This document shows positions 50,622 through 59,572 of a stretch of DNA of 64,000 nt, piece after piece. The number at the start of each line of letters is the position of its first letter. The stretch's first letter is position 1. The DNA comes from Candidatus Scalindua arabica (lineage in GTDB: Bacteria; Planctomycetota; Brocadiia; Brocadiales; Scalinduaceae). The stretch is taken from positions 21,031 through 85,030 of the forward strand of contig JAANXD010000077.1 in the NCBI GenBank assembly GCA_018263435.1. Direction: 5' to 3'. Position numbers and translations under genes: made by a program. The notes beneath the pieces were generated by a model. The model ran no database searches. It was not told the DNA's origin and saw only the letters and a program-made list of their open reading frames with translations.

Positions 50622-52547
50622 ATGAAGTTTGAGCACTTGTTTGAACCTATAGACCTGAATGGGTTTTTACTGAAAAATCGTATTACAATGTCGGCTATGC
50701 CTACTGGCTTTAGTAGTACAAAAGGTTATGTTACAGATAAGATGGTTTCATATTATGCAAGAAGGGCCAAAGGAGGCGCTTCGCTGATTGTGGTTGAGGG
50801 AGCTGCAGTCGAAGATAGAGGCAGGATTTATTCATCACAGCTTATGGCCAGTGATGATACATATTTATCAGGACTTAACGAGTTGGCAGAAGGTATCAAG
50901 AAAAGTGGAGCTTTCGCTGTATTGCAGCTTCAGCATGGTGGAAGATTTGCAATGGGTTCAAATCCAGTGTCTGCATCTGATGTTTCTTTTACGTGTCCAT
51001 GTACAAGGAGAAATATAGTTTCTACACCTATGACCGAGGATGATATAAATGCGACGATTACCTCTTTTACAAATGCGGCTGTTTTGGCAAAAAAGGCAGG
51101 TTTTGATATGGTTGAAGTGAGTGGAGGGAATGGCCATCTGTTGAGCCAGTTTCTTTCACCAAGGACTAACAAGAGAAATGATAAGTATGGGGGCGGCCTT
51201 GAAGGAAGAATGAAATTGCCTTTAGACATAATAGAATCAATAAAAGGAGCGCTGGGAGATGGCTTCCCGATAGGATATCAGTTAATGGCAGACGAACTGC
51301 TCGATGATGGGTTTTCATTAGATGAGGCAAAGGCTTTTGCCGGAAAGCTCGAAGACAGTGGTGTTGCTTATTTATCGGTAACCTGTGGCACTCCGGAATC
51401 ATTCTTTAATGGTGACGGCCTCTTTGCAATGAGGTCTCCTGAGGGCGGTGCTTCTCAACAATGTAAGGATATTAAGGGTGTGGTCTCCATTCCGGTATTT
51501 GCTACCGGAAAGATGACAGGTGTTCAGTTGCTTGAGGATATACTTGCTTCAGGGAATGCGGATGCTGTAGCGGTTGACAGAGCGTTGTTTAGTGATCCTG
51601 ATCTTTCGGTGAAGGCTCGTTCAGAAAAAACCGGTGACATTATCGAGTGTGTTTCATGCGCAAATTGTAATGACCGTGTTATGAAGGGGCTTGGCGCTGA
51701 CTGTACGGTTAATCCCAGAGTAGGGCGAGAGAGTGAAAGTGTCAGTACAGAAGCAACTGTTAAAAGAAAAATACTTATTGCCGGCAGCGGGCCCGGTGGG
51801 ATTATGGCAGCCCTCACGGCTTCTGAAAGGGGCCATGATGTTACTTTGTTGGAGAAGGGGCCTAAGCTGGGCGGCCATCTGAAGGCAGCACCAAAGGCGC
51901 CGGGAAAAACACCCTGGATAAAAATGTTGGAATACCTTTCAAACCAGCTTAAAGAGTCTAGGGTTGATGTTAAGATGGAAACTGCAATAGATGAGGAATC
52001 TTTGAAAAACAATTCTCCCGATGTCCTTATCATAGCGACGGGAATTAAGCTCAAGAAAATAACTGTACCTTTTCCTGAAGGCAGAATAGACGGTCCTGGC
52101 GCTGTGTTATTCGGAAAGAAGGAGCCGGGGGAGAATAACGTGGTTATTGGCGCCGGTTTTATAGGTTCAGAGATTGCAGAGTGTATAGCAGAAAAAGGTA
52201 AGAATGCAACACTCGTTGAGAAGCTACCAACGGTTGCACGTGATATGGATCTGATTAACAGGACAATCCTGTTGAATAAGCTTGAGGGATATGGTGTTCA
52301 GCTCTGCCTCAACAGTAAACTTCTGGAAATAACAGAGGATAAAGTAATAATTGAGGATGACACCGGAAAGCAGGTGGCTCTTAAGGCTGATTTAGTTATT
52401 AATGCAAGCGGCTTTAATCCTGCGAATGATTTTTATAATAAGGCAAGGGGTCTGGTAAATGAAGTTCACCTTATAGGTGACGCAAAGGTGCCGAGGAACA
52501 TTCATGATGCAATGCATGAGGGATATCAGATAGGTTTGGATATTTAA
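50622..52547 (+). CDS. Old Yellow Enzyme-family NADH:flavin oxidoreductase with Fe-S and FAD domains (2,4-dienoyl-CoA reductase-like)
   Basis: A 641-aa multidomain flavoenzyme. Residues 1-335 are an FMN TIM barrel (FEPIDLNGFLLKNRITMSAM, the FLSPRTNKRNDKYGG strand). A cysteine cluster CVSCANC plus a later CTVNP ligates a 4Fe-4S centre (about 343-370). The FAD domain (IAGSGPGGIMAALTASERGHDVTLLEK) and NAD(P) domain (VVIGAGFIGSEIAECIAEKG) follow. This is the layout of FadH, trimethylamine dehydrogenase and BaiCD. The substrate is unknown. Strong ribosome site (GAGGAGG). The gene is monocistronic and ends at a terminator shared with tldE. Confidence 0.9.
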   Translation: MKFEHLFEPIDLNGFLLKNRITMSAMPTGFSSTKGYVTDKMVSYYARRAKGGASLIVVEGAAVEDRGRIYSSQLMASDDTYLSGLNELAEGIKKSGAFAVLQLQHGGRFAMGSNPVSASDVSFTCPCTRRNIVSTPMTEDDINATITSFTNAAVLAKKAGFDMVEVSGGNGHLLSQFLSPRTNKRNDKYGGGLEGRMKLPLDIIESIKGALGDGFPIGYQLMADELLDDGFSLDEAKAFAGKLEDSGVAYLSVTCGTPESFFNGDGLFAMRSPEGGASQQCKDIKGVVSIPVFATGKMTGVQLLEDILASGNADAVAVDRALFSDPDLSVKARSEKTGDIIECVSCANCNDRVMKGLGADCTVNPRVGRESESVSTEATVKRKILIAGSGPGGIMAALTASERGHDVTLLEKGPKLGGHLKAAPKAPGKTPWIKMLEYLSNQLKESRVDVKMETAIDEESLKNNSPDVLIIATGIKLKKITVPFPEGRIDGPGAVLFGKKEPGENNVVIGAGFIGSEIAECIAEKGKNATLVEKLPTVARDMDLINRTILLNKLEGYGVQLCLNSKLLEITEDKVIIEDDTGKQVALKADLVINASGFNPANDFYNKARGLVNEVHLIGDAKVPRNIHDAMHEGYQIGLDI

Positions 52548-52577
52548 TATTAGAAAATAAACGTTACTAAAAACAGC

Positions 52578-52624
52578 AAATCCCTTTTGCTTCGATAGGG
52601 CCATTCAAGCAAGGGGGATTTTTA
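52578..52624. terminator. Hairpin terminator between convergent genes
   Basis: AAATCCCTTTTGCTT and AAGCAAGGGGGATTT pair (13 of 15 Watson-Crick plus wobble) around a 14-base loop, followed by TTTATTT on the plus strand. It lies between the oxidoreductase and the convergent tldE-like gene. Confidence 0.75.
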
Positions 52625-52625
52625 T

Positions 52626-54092
52626 TTAGCCGAGGAACCCGGCTATGTTATCCAGTTGTACATTCCTCACCGCGATCTCCGGGGCGATCACTACCTCCCC
52701 CGATCCCCACACCAATGTAGACCTCTTTTTCTTTGTGATTCCGATTATGTTGTTAAGTATATGCTTTATGTTTGTGTTTATCCTGATGGTGTTAGGCTTT
52801 AAAGGGCTGGAAATCTTTCCGTCCTTTATAGAAAAAGAATCTGCGATTATGGTACTCGTAAAATCTCCCATGGACAATCCATTGATTGCATAGGTGTACC
52901 ATATCCTGCCTATGTAAACGCCGTTGTCTGCCTGTTTAAATAAGTTGTCTCTGGTAGTTTCTTTGTTTCCTCCTATTACCACGTTTGTTGGAGAAATGCC
53001 CGCCTTGTTTTTATAATCCCTGCCGTTTGTTGAGTATCTGAAGCCGTTTCTTGGTATTGGATTGTACAGATTGCTTTTAAATTTTCTTGCGAAGTAGTTG
53101 TCTGCAAGGAAGCCGATAAGTGTACCGTTCTTGACAAGGTCAGTCCTTCCTGTTGGTACTCCCTCACACGTAATTCTTTTGGTGCCGGTTTCTCCCTTTA
53201 TGGAGCCGTCATCGTATATATTTAAGTTTCGCGATGCTATTTCCTGCCCCAGCATTCCGAGGAATGGTGTGTTGGATGCATTGACTGACGACAGGTCTAA
53301 TGATGGTATCAGTACGTTTGAAGCAATGTCGGTGAGGGGCTGGTTTCCAAAAATCACATTGTGTTTGCCAGACCTGATTTTCTTTCCTCCAATAGTCCTC
53401 ATTGCACTCTCTGCCGCCTCTCTCCCTGCTGCTTCCGGCTTAAAAGTTGCAAGGTGCGTACCCATACTCCATCCAGTACCCTTGACATTTTTGTTCTCGA
53501 TCATTGCAGTTATATTTGCGGTAAGGCTGGTTGTTTCGTCAAAGTCATCTATCCCTTTTGTAGTCTTTATGGCCATTCTCTCTCTCAGGATGGTGACGTC
53601 TCCTCCGATAATGATTGATTTCTTGTGTCCCTTATTATTAAGGGCTTTAAGGGCACCATCAAGAGCCTTCCATCCTAAATCAACGGTATCCTCTCCGCTG
53701 ATTTTCATGACGTTATTGTCGTGATAGTTTTTCAGGGATGGTTTATCTATTGGATCGGGTAGTGTTTTGAAATCCGGGTCGTACACCTTGTTTCTTTTCG
53801 CCTTCATCAAGGCATCAAGAACTCCCTCTTTTGTCAAATCGTTTGTGACTGATCCAAACCCAACTTCAATTCTGTTTCCTTTCTTGAACGTGGCCAGTAT
53901 TCCAAGTCCATACGATTGGATTGATTTGGGTTCGTAAACTCCATTGCAGGGGATATCTGACGTGTAGTTAAGCCTTATCGTTATCAGGTCGTTCCATGAT
54001 GCAAATACCTCTGCATCGATAACGTCCTTATGCTTTTTTATGTATTTGAGTGCGTTGGAAACATCTGTTCGTAGATCTTCTGTTTTTATCAT
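52626..54092 (-). CDS. TldE/PmbA-like subunit of a TldD/TldE protease
   Basis: A metal-free partner of TldD, about 488 aa. The ATG at 54092 (MIKTEDL) is preferred over the track start at 54116, which overlaps tldD. It has the family C-terminus (RDNLFKQADNGVYIGRIWYTYAINGLSMGDFTSTI and a closing VRNVQLDNIAGFLG) but no HExxxH metal motif. The TldD/E heterodimer degrades unfolded peptides and matures some RiPPs and antitoxins. It lies 17 bases after tldD, so the two are co-transcribed. Confidence 0.88.
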   Translation of the reverse strand: MIKTEDLRTDVSNALKYIKKHKDVIDAEVFASWNDLITIRLNYTSDIPCNGVYEPKSIQSYGLGILATFKKGNRIEVGFGSVTNDLTKEGVLDALMKAKRNKVYDPDFKTLPDPIDKPSLKNYHDNNVMKISGEDTVDLGWKALDGALKALNNKGHKKSIIIGGDVTILRERMAIKTTKGIDDFDETTSLTANITAMIENKNVKGTGWSMGTHLATFKPEAAGREAAESAMRTIGGKKIRSGKHNVIFGNQPLTDIASNVLIPSLDLSSVNASNTPFLGMLGQEIASRNLNIYDDGSIKGETGTKRITCEGVPTGRTDLVKNGTLIGFLADNYFARKFKSNLYNPIPRNGFRYSTNGRDYKNKAGISPTNVVIGGNKETTRDNLFKQADNGVYIGRIWYTYAINGLSMGDFTSTIIADSFSIKDGKISSPLKPNTIRINTNIKHILNNIIGITKKKRSTLVWGSGEVVIAPEIAVRNVQLDNIAGFLG

Positions 54093-54109
54093 TGTAAATT
54101 CCCTGTGTT

Positions 54110-55651
54110 TCAACAACCAGCCAGCCTTGCCTTGCCCCGGATTGTCGGTCCTCCGTTTCCTACCCTCATGATCTGCATCGGTTGTCCCTTTCCACAGTTT
54201 GGAATAGGAAACATTTTGAAATCATTCCCTACCGCATCAACACTCATGAGAAAGTCTTTTGAATTTGCCATTATGCCGCCGCCTCTGTATAGCTTGACGA
54301 GTTTGCCATTTTCAATCTTGTAAACCTTTTTAGCAGAGATTCTGAAGTTTTCTCTGGATTCGCTTATGGACGGTATTCTGTGGCTGACGATGTAATATCC
54401 ATTCTTTACTTCTTTGATTATGCTTTTTGGATTCTTTTTGCCGGGGCCGAATGCGGTATTTGTCATCCTGACTATTGGCACCATTGCTGATGTCGTTGCC
54501 CTCATTGAACCATTCGGTTCATGTCCAAGGGTTGCAGCGTTTTCACGTCCATTCAGGAAAGTCTTAAGAATACCATTCTTGATCACGTCTATGCGTCTGG
54601 CGGGCGTTCCTTCAGCATCGTATTTATAATATCCATATCCCATTACAGTAGGATCTGAGAATGCATTTACGAGTGGCGATGCTATCCGGTTTCCTAATTG
54701 ATTTTCATCACTGCTCTTATAAAGCCAGGACCTTCCTGCGTAGGCAGTTTCCATTTTCAATATCCTGTCTGATTCGGTAGGGTGTCCGACGATTTCGTGT
54801 ACGAGCAGTGTATTAAAGTGAGGGTCAGTTACAACGACAACTTCACCTTTGCTGGTTTTAAGAAACTCTGCTCCCGACAGTTCGATAGTCTCTTTTGTCC
54901 TCTCAAGTGCAAAATCGAGAAAGCTCTGGTCGTAGCAGTTTTTGCCCTCAATTATTTCCCATCCTTTTAAATCACCAATATAATCATAACAGACTTCCGG
55001 ACTTGATTCGCCTTTCTGTGCAGACACATAGACAACACCCTGAGTCAGAGGCAGTGACTGGTCTATATTTGCACCTTCAGAACTGCAGAATAACTCCCTT
55101 GTTATGCCGGTCTTTATCCCGGTAGCCGCATATAATACAGATGGATCAAGCTCCTTCATTTGCCTGGAAACGTTTATGCTCGTTTTTAATACCTTTTGAA
55201 GGGGAATTTTTCGAGGGTCTATTTCAAAATCTGCCGGTACCGTATCCTGACAAACCTTAATCTTTGCCAGCCTGACGCCCGTTAATGAATCAGCTTTCTT
55301 TTTAAACGCTGATTTCTTCTTTGCGTTGGCCATCGCCCGCTCATAGGCTGTATTTATGGCGGTTATAATTAAGTTTGTTATTTCTTTATTCTTGAAATCA
55401 TTTCTGCCCAGGGACTGGCCGTAAAATCCCCAGGACGACATTTCTCCCGCAATAACCCTTATGCCGAACGAGGCATCATAATCATCCGTTACATCCTTTG
55501 ATTGTCCATTTTCAGAACTGGCTGATTTAAATTCGCTGATCCCGAGTCTTAAGTCAGCGTATTTGCAGTTATCTAAGGATTGATAATGTGCTGATAATGT
55601 CTTAAAGACGTGTGCTTTTAACTTGTCCAGGATTTCTATGTGTGGTTGCAT
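54110..55651 (-). CDS. TldD-like metalloprotease subunit
   Basis: The catalytic half of TldD/TldE, about 513 aa. The metal-binding HExxxH sequence is in LLVHEIVGHPTESDRIL, followed by the typical GRSWLYKSS, GYYKYDAEGTPARRIDVIKNGILKTFLNGRE and RMTNTAFGPG. The track begins at a TTG (55666), and the ATG at 55651 is an equally good or better start. No RiPP precursor or CcdA-like substrate is apparent beside it. Confidence 0.9.
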   Translation of the reverse strand: MQPHIEILDKLKAHVFKTLSAHYQSLDNCKYADLRLGISEFKSASSENGQSKDVTDDYDASFGIRVIAGEMSSWGFYGQSLGRNDFKNKEITNLIITAINTAYERAMANAKKKSAFKKKADSLTGVRLAKIKVCQDTVPADFEIDPRKIPLQKVLKTSINVSRQMKELDPSVLYAATGIKTGITRELFCSSEGANIDQSLPLTQGVVYVSAQKGESSPEVCYDYIGDLKGWEIIEGKNCYDQSFLDFALERTKETIELSGAEFLKTSKGEVVVVTDPHFNTLLVHEIVGHPTESDRILKMETAYAGRSWLYKSSDENQLGNRIASPLVNAFSDPTVMGYGYYKYDAEGTPARRIDVIKNGILKTFLNGRENAATLGHEPNGSMRATTSAMVPIVRMTNTAFGPGKKNPKSIIKEVKNGYYIVSHRIPSISESRENFRISAKKVYKIENGKLVKLYRGGGIMANSKDFLMSVDAVGNDFKMFPIPNCGKGQPMQIMRVGNGGPTIRGKARLAGC

Positions 55652-55788
55652 TGTGAGGAATTTCAATTTTGGACACGGATAAACACAGATAAGGATTTAG
55701 GTTGAGTAAAAAAACTAAATTAAAAATTATTTTTTATCTATGATCATCTGCGAAAATCCCTGCCTGCCGGTAGGCAAGTGCGTCCTAC

Positions 55789-56511
55789 TTAATTTAATTT
55801 CTTTTTATCTGACTTCCTGATTGTAATATTCATTACAATAGTAACAAAGGTTACCATGAATACCATTCCTATGGTAGTTATAAGAGTCATATGTATCAGG
55901 TTGCCTTTGATTTCAGCTTCGGCCCTGTCTATGGGAACAGTCACCGAGATAGCACCTCTCAGGTCTCCAAACACGTAATCTGTGGCCTTGTCTTCAGGAT
56001 AATTTCCCTTTATAAAATCCGGCACGGTTTCTTTTGCAGAGTGGCATTTAAGACACGCTTCCTCTATGTAGAGGGGGATGAGATATCTCAGCACTTTCTG
56101 GCCGTCTATCTTATCAACTCCTCTGTATTCAGAGAGGTTATTGTCTTTCTCGAATTCAGTAAGGGCTTCTTCCTCAAAGCTGTCGGGTTTGTTTTTAGGG
56201 TTTCTATATTTTGAACTGACCTGTCTTAGTTGATAACCTGTTTCATTATAAAACTTTTTACCAATCTCATTTCCTGCCATTGCCGGCATGAGCCTTCTGG
56301 CCTCTTCATGATGCTGCAGATTTGCAATTGCAATTGTTTCCGCAAGATATTCCCTCGTGTGTTTAAGCTCGACTGCAATCATCTCGCATTTGTCGAATAT
56401 CTCCTCCCGCAACAAGGTAGACTGTTTCTGGAAGTTTGTAATACTTATGGAAAGTATCACTACCGCCACTACAAATATAATGATCCCATATAATTTGAAA
56501 TTCTTTTTCAT
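55789..56511 (-). CDS. Membrane-bound c-haem sensor protein, Tll0287-like (DUF3365) domain
   Basis: A 240-aa protein with an N-terminal membrane segment (LYGIIIFVVAVVILSISI), a periplasmic Tll0287-like domain (LAETIAIANLQHHEEARRLMPAMAGNEIG, GYQLRQVSSKYRNPKNKPDSFEEEALTEF) carrying one haem site CLKCH (C153-H157), and a second membrane segment at about 207-230. The C-terminus is only a few basic residues, so there is no kinase or cyclase output. It may signal redox or gas state to a partner encoded elsewhere. Confidence 0.87.
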   Translation of the reverse strand: MKKNFKLYGIIIFVVAVVILSISITNFQKQSTLLREEIFDKCEMIAVELKHTREYLAETIAIANLQHHEEARRLMPAMAGNEIGKKFYNETGYQLRQVSSKYRNPKNKPDSFEEEALTEFEKDNNLSEYRGVDKIDGQKVLRYLIPLYIEEACLKCHSAKETVPDFIKGNYPEDKATDYVFGDLRGAISVTVPIDRAEAEIKGNLIHMTLITTIGMVFMVTFVTIVMNITIRKSDKKKLN

Positions 56512-56722
56512 TTTAAACCCATAGTGTTTTGGCCAATGGGTTTTAGTCTAACATAAAATAGATAGGTTTTCTAAAAAAATTAAAGATAAATTACTAATCC
56601 TCACACAAAGACACAGAGATCACTAAGAAAGCGAAATTAAAAAATAAAACAAAAGATAATTGTTTTTACCCTTTGTGTTATTGTGCTTGTCCTCGGCGCC
56701 TTTTGTCCGGGGAGCTACGTGT

Positions 56723-56773
56723 GTCGCCTGAGGACGACCCTGTGGGCAGCTCACAGATCCGACTCGGTCGGGA
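56723..56773. repeat. Dispersed 50-base repeat (GTCGCCTGAGGACGACC family), copy 2
   Basis: GTCGCCTGAGGACGACCCTG to CAGATCCGACTCGGTCGGGA matches 17454-17504 with a handful of differences. It has no gene of its own. Confidence 0.8.
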
Positions 56774-56880
56774 TTACTTTTTTAATCTTTAGGTGAAAGT
56801 CAGGTTTGTAAGAAGGCCAGACGATCGACATGATGCAGATGGCCTCTGTTGTCGGCGCAAACATAGAATAAGCTTAAAGT

Positions 56881-56913
56881 GTCGGGCCTGCATTTGAATA
56901 ATGCAGGCCCGAC
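56881..56913. repeat. Perfect 14-bp hairpin
   Basis: GTCGGGCCTGCATT and AATGCAGGCCCGAC are exact inverse complements around the loop TGAAT. There is no T-run after either arm, so it is not a classical terminator. Confidence 0.85.
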
Positions 56914-57108
56914 TCCATCTGTTAGTGGGGAAATGTCCTTTGCTGGTGCCTGATCCCACCCCCCATCAATTTGCTCAAGCATATATGTAGTCATGGAAGG
57001 ACTTGATCCCTTTCCCCCTTTTCCTTTTTAAAGAAACCATACTCTTTCCGTTATTATTTAGAAAAGTAATAAGGTTGAAAATTTCAATATTATTAATAAA
57101 ATTACTCT

Positions 57109-57819
57109 ATGCTGCCCAAACACCACAAAACCAGTTTCTTCCTTAAAGCAGGGTTATTTGATAATCTTTCAAGCTTTGCACAGCTGGAAGAACGCATATC
57201 CGGGTTACCCACAACAGTAGAAGAAGGCGATGCCTTTGAGGTATTTGCCGAAGCTTATTTCTTTACTCAAAAGATTGAGCAGGCAGAAGAGGTATGGCCG
57301 TTTAAATCTATCCCTAACAAAATAAAGGATGACTTATCCTTAGGTACTAATCAGAAAGACATGGGTGTTGATGGCGTTTACAAGACGACATCAGATCAAT
57401 TCAATGCATATCAAGCTAAATTTCGTACAGGTCGTCCATCGCTTACTTGGAGAGAAATATCAACATTTATGGGGCTTACTGATAATGTCAGCCAACGTGT
57501 CTTGTTTACTAACAGCAATGATATGCCGTCAGTAATAAACGACCGTACAGGATTCCATTGCATACGAGGTAATGATCTTGATCGTTTGGACAAGAGTGAT
57601 TTTGAGACTATTTTAAGATGGCTAAAAAGCGGTGACGTAAAAGTAGAGCGAAAGACACCTCAACCTCATCAAGATGAAGCCATAAAGGATATAGTCAATA
57701 CCTTAAATGATGAAGACCGTGCAACCGCCCTTATCTTGAAAAGCTGCCGTGGATACAGGCTTCCGGAACCGGTAAGACAGGCACATAACCTGGTTAAAAA
57801 AACAGCAACAAAAAAATAG
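57109..57819 (+). pseudogene. N-terminal remnant of a restriction-type helicase (Mrr-like nuclease plus DEAD helicase)
   Basis: The 236-codon frame begins like large restriction-nuclease/helicase proteins: FAQLEERISGLPTTVEEGDAFEVFAEAYFFTQKI, then DMGVDGVYKTTSDQFNAYQAKFRTG (a PD-(D/E)xK-like D...QAK site near 84-103), and TPQPHQDEAIKDIVNTLNDEDRATALI leading into the helicase. Just there the frame slips: the expected Walker A (ASGTGKT) is encoded in another frame and stops at once. The intact family has well over 700 more residues, so this is a decayed gene. The stop codon lies in the arm of a palindrome. Confidence 0.82.
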
Positions 57820-57861
57820 GGACACATCCAGTTTTTAAAAAACGGGTTGTGTCCCTATTTT
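57813..57861. terminator. AAAATAGGGACAC palindrome, bidirectional terminator-like
   Basis: AAAATAGGGACAC and GTGTCCCTATTTT form a perfect 13-bp stem, with inner partial pairing of TTTTT and AAAAA. It lies between a plus-strand remnant and a minus-strand gene. The AATAGGGAC string also occurs near 26728, so it may be a mobile REP-type unit used as a terminator. Confidence 0.7.
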
Positions 57862-57875
57862 CTACGGAAGGTGAA

Positions 57876-58235
57876 TTAGCCGTTTGAATCTTTTTCTTTC
57901 TTCGCTTTCTCTTTTGTCTCAGCGCACTCTTTCTCTTTCTTGATTTTATCTCCTACCTGAGAAACGAAATCAGGGTTTCCTTCTGCAGATGCCTTCTTCT
58001 TTGCATCTTCCTTCAACTTTTTAACATCAAAAATATCACCCAGGCACTCTTCTGCAGCACTACACCATACAACACACGTAGGAGCAGCGTCTTTAAATAC
58101 AGTTGCACCGCATTTACAATCGGCCTTCTCTTCGTCACTCCAAATCTCAATCATTTCGCCGCATTCCGGGCACTTTCTTTCAAGTGGTTCAGGTACCATG
58201 GTTTTCATACTACCCGGACATCTGACTTTTGCCAT
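57876..58235 (-). CDS. Zinc-ribbon protein of unknown function
   Basis: A 119-aa protein when started at the ATG at 58235 (the track start 58307 adds an unlikely hydrophobic leader). The N-terminal half has KCPECGEMIEIWSDEEKADCKCGATVF, a zinc ribbon, then a second group TCVVWCSAAEECLGD. The C-terminal third is highly charged (KKEKECAETKEKAKKEK). Similar small proteins are known in anaerobes without a defined function. Confidence 0.72.
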   Translation of the reverse strand: MAKVRCPGSMKTMVPEPLERKCPECGEMIEIWSDEEKADCKCGATVFKDAAPTCVVWCSAAEECLGDIFDVKKLKEDAKKKASAEGNPDFVSQVGDKIKKEKECAETKEKAKKEKDSNG

Positions 58236-58418
58236 TTTATTTACCGTCCTAAAAATTGTAAATGTAATTATAATATTAATATTAAAAGAAATACAATGTA
58301 TCGTCAAGTAGTTTTTAAAGATGATTTATGGTTCGTTAAAAGTATTGACAACTAAAGTGTTTTGTGAGACAAATAATCGATATTGGAGTTTTATTAGAAG
58401 TTGAAAATGCCTACCTGT

Positions 58419-58437
58419 CCGCCAGTTTGTTAGGCGG
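58419..58437. repeat. Dispersed hairpin CCGCC-AGTTTGTTA-GGCGG, copy 2
   Basis: It is identical in stem and loop to the core of 25636-25656. It lies about 25 bases before the start of the NnrE gene. Confidence 0.7.
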
Positions 58438-58460
58438 AAAGTTTAAAGTGAGCTAAAGTT

Positions 58461-59153
58461 ATGGACAACGCAAAAAAAGCATTAAAGAGGGATGAGGTAA
58501 GAGAGATTGACCGAAAGGCAATTGAGGAATATGAAATTCCAGGGATAATCTTAATGGAAAATGCAGGCAGAAATGTCGTAGAAGAGATTTTAAAAATGCT
58601 GCCCGATCCGGCTAAGGCCAAAGTTGCAATCTTTTGCGGGAAAGGAAATAATGGCGGAGACGGTTATGTAATTGCCCGGCATTTGTATAACAAAGGCGTA
58701 AATATATCTGTGTTTTTAACAACACAGATATCTAACGTTCTTACCGATGGAGATGCCTCTACAAACCTGAAAATCCTGCTGAATATGAATATAAAAATAA
58801 AGGAATTGCAGGAAGACGACATCGAGGAGATTGGGAAAGAGCTTCAAGGCTGCAATATAATTGTTGATGCAATATTTGGGACGGGTCTAAGTGGTGAGGT
58901 AAGAGAACCTGCAAGGTTCCTTATAATGAAAATTAATGAATCCAACATACCTGTTGTATCTGTCGATATACCTTCCGGGTTGGATTGTAACGAAGGTGTC
59001 GTGCTCGGAACGGCAGTGAAAGCAACTAAGACAATTACATTCGTTGCTGCCAAGGCTGGTTTCTTTAAGGAATGCGGTAGAGAATATACAGGGGAATTGA
59101 TAGTGTCAGAAATAAGTGTACCTAAGGAATTGATTGAAGAGCATCAAAAATAA
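58461..59153 (+). CDS. nnrE: NAD(P)H-hydrate epimerase (YjeF N-terminal domain)
   Basis: A 230-aa stand-alone epimerase that interconverts R- and S-NAD(P)HX for repair. Conserved: IPGIILMENAGRNVVEEIL, VAIFCGKGNNGGDGYVIARHL, the aspartate loop IIVDAIFGTGLSGEVREPAR and VSVDIPSGLDCNEG. The dehydratase half (NnrD), often fused, is absent. It converges with the sulfur-carrier gene 30 bases away. Confidence 0.92.
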   Translation: MDNAKKALKRDEVREIDRKAIEEYEIPGIILMENAGRNVVEEILKMLPDPAKAKVAIFCGKGNNGGDGYVIARHLYNKGVNISVFLTTQISNVLTDGDASTNLKILLNMNIKIKELQEDDIEEIGKELQGCNIIVDAIFGTGLSGEVREPARFLIMKINESNIPVVSVDIPSGLDCNEGVVLGTAVKATKTITFVAAKAGFFKECGREYTGELIVSEISVPKELIEEHQK

Positions 59154-59182
59154 TTAAGTTCGAATGCCTCTAATGGCTTGCA

Positions 59183-59464
59183 CTAAATAAAGCCGCCGGC
59201 GATTGCAGGTACTATTGAAATTTGATCTCCATCATTGACCGCAGTTTCCTGATTATCCTTAAACCTTATATCTTCATCATTAAGGTAGAAGTTGATAAAC
59301 CTTCTAATTTGTCCGTTTTCGTCACAAAGCCGCTCTTTAAATCCATTGTAATTAGTTTCTAGGTTATCAATCACTTCTTGAATGGATTTACCCTCAGCAG
59401 TAACTTCTTCTTCTCCATTTGTTAATGACCTTAAAGGGGTAGGGATTCTTACTTTAACCGGCAT
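59183..59464 (-). CDS. MoaD/ThiS-family sulfur carrier protein with a GGFI C-terminus
   Basis: A 93-aa ubiquitin-like protein: VKVRIPTPLRSLTNGEEEVTAEG, a middle EVIDNLETNYNGFKERL, FINFYLNDEDIRF and a C-terminus DGDQISIVPAIAGGFI. Carriers normally end in Gly-Gly, which is activated and converted to a thiocarboxylate. Here two residues, Phe-Ile, follow, so processing by a protease (as for HcyS or QbsE-type carriers) is expected before use. It is downstream of a threonine-synthase-like gene and the SAM riboswitch on the same strand, about 110 bases apart, so it is probably the sulfur donor of that enzyme. It could otherwise serve MoCo or thiamine synthesis, but the context argues against this. 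Confidence 0.85.
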   Translation of the reverse strand: MPVKVRIPTPLRSLTNGEEEVTAEGKSIQEVIDNLETNYNGFKERLCDENGQIRRFINFYLNDEDIRFKDNQETAVNDGDQISIVPAIAGGFI

Positions 59465-59572
59465 AATGTTACCTCTTTCTTTTTAAATTAAATTATCTCT
59501 GAAGAATTATACATATTATTTCGCTGGATTCGCTTTGCATTTTATTCAATCTTATGTGTATTGTCAAAAGGT

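Larger units (their letters stand above)
56512..57108. other. Repeat-containing intergenic region without a supported gene
   Basis: About 600 bases. It holds fragments of dispersed strings (CACAAAGACACAGAG), the 50-base repeat copy 2 and a long perfect hairpin. The 64-codon minus-strand frame at 56800-56994 is not credible because half of it is the hairpin. Confidence 0.6.

Noticed and set aside
53098-53724. 208-codon plus-strand frame
   Set aside because: Antisense shadow of the TldE-like gene.
56800-56994. 64-codon minus-strand frame
   Set aside because: It runs through the perfect hairpin and shows no conserved pattern; probably spurious.
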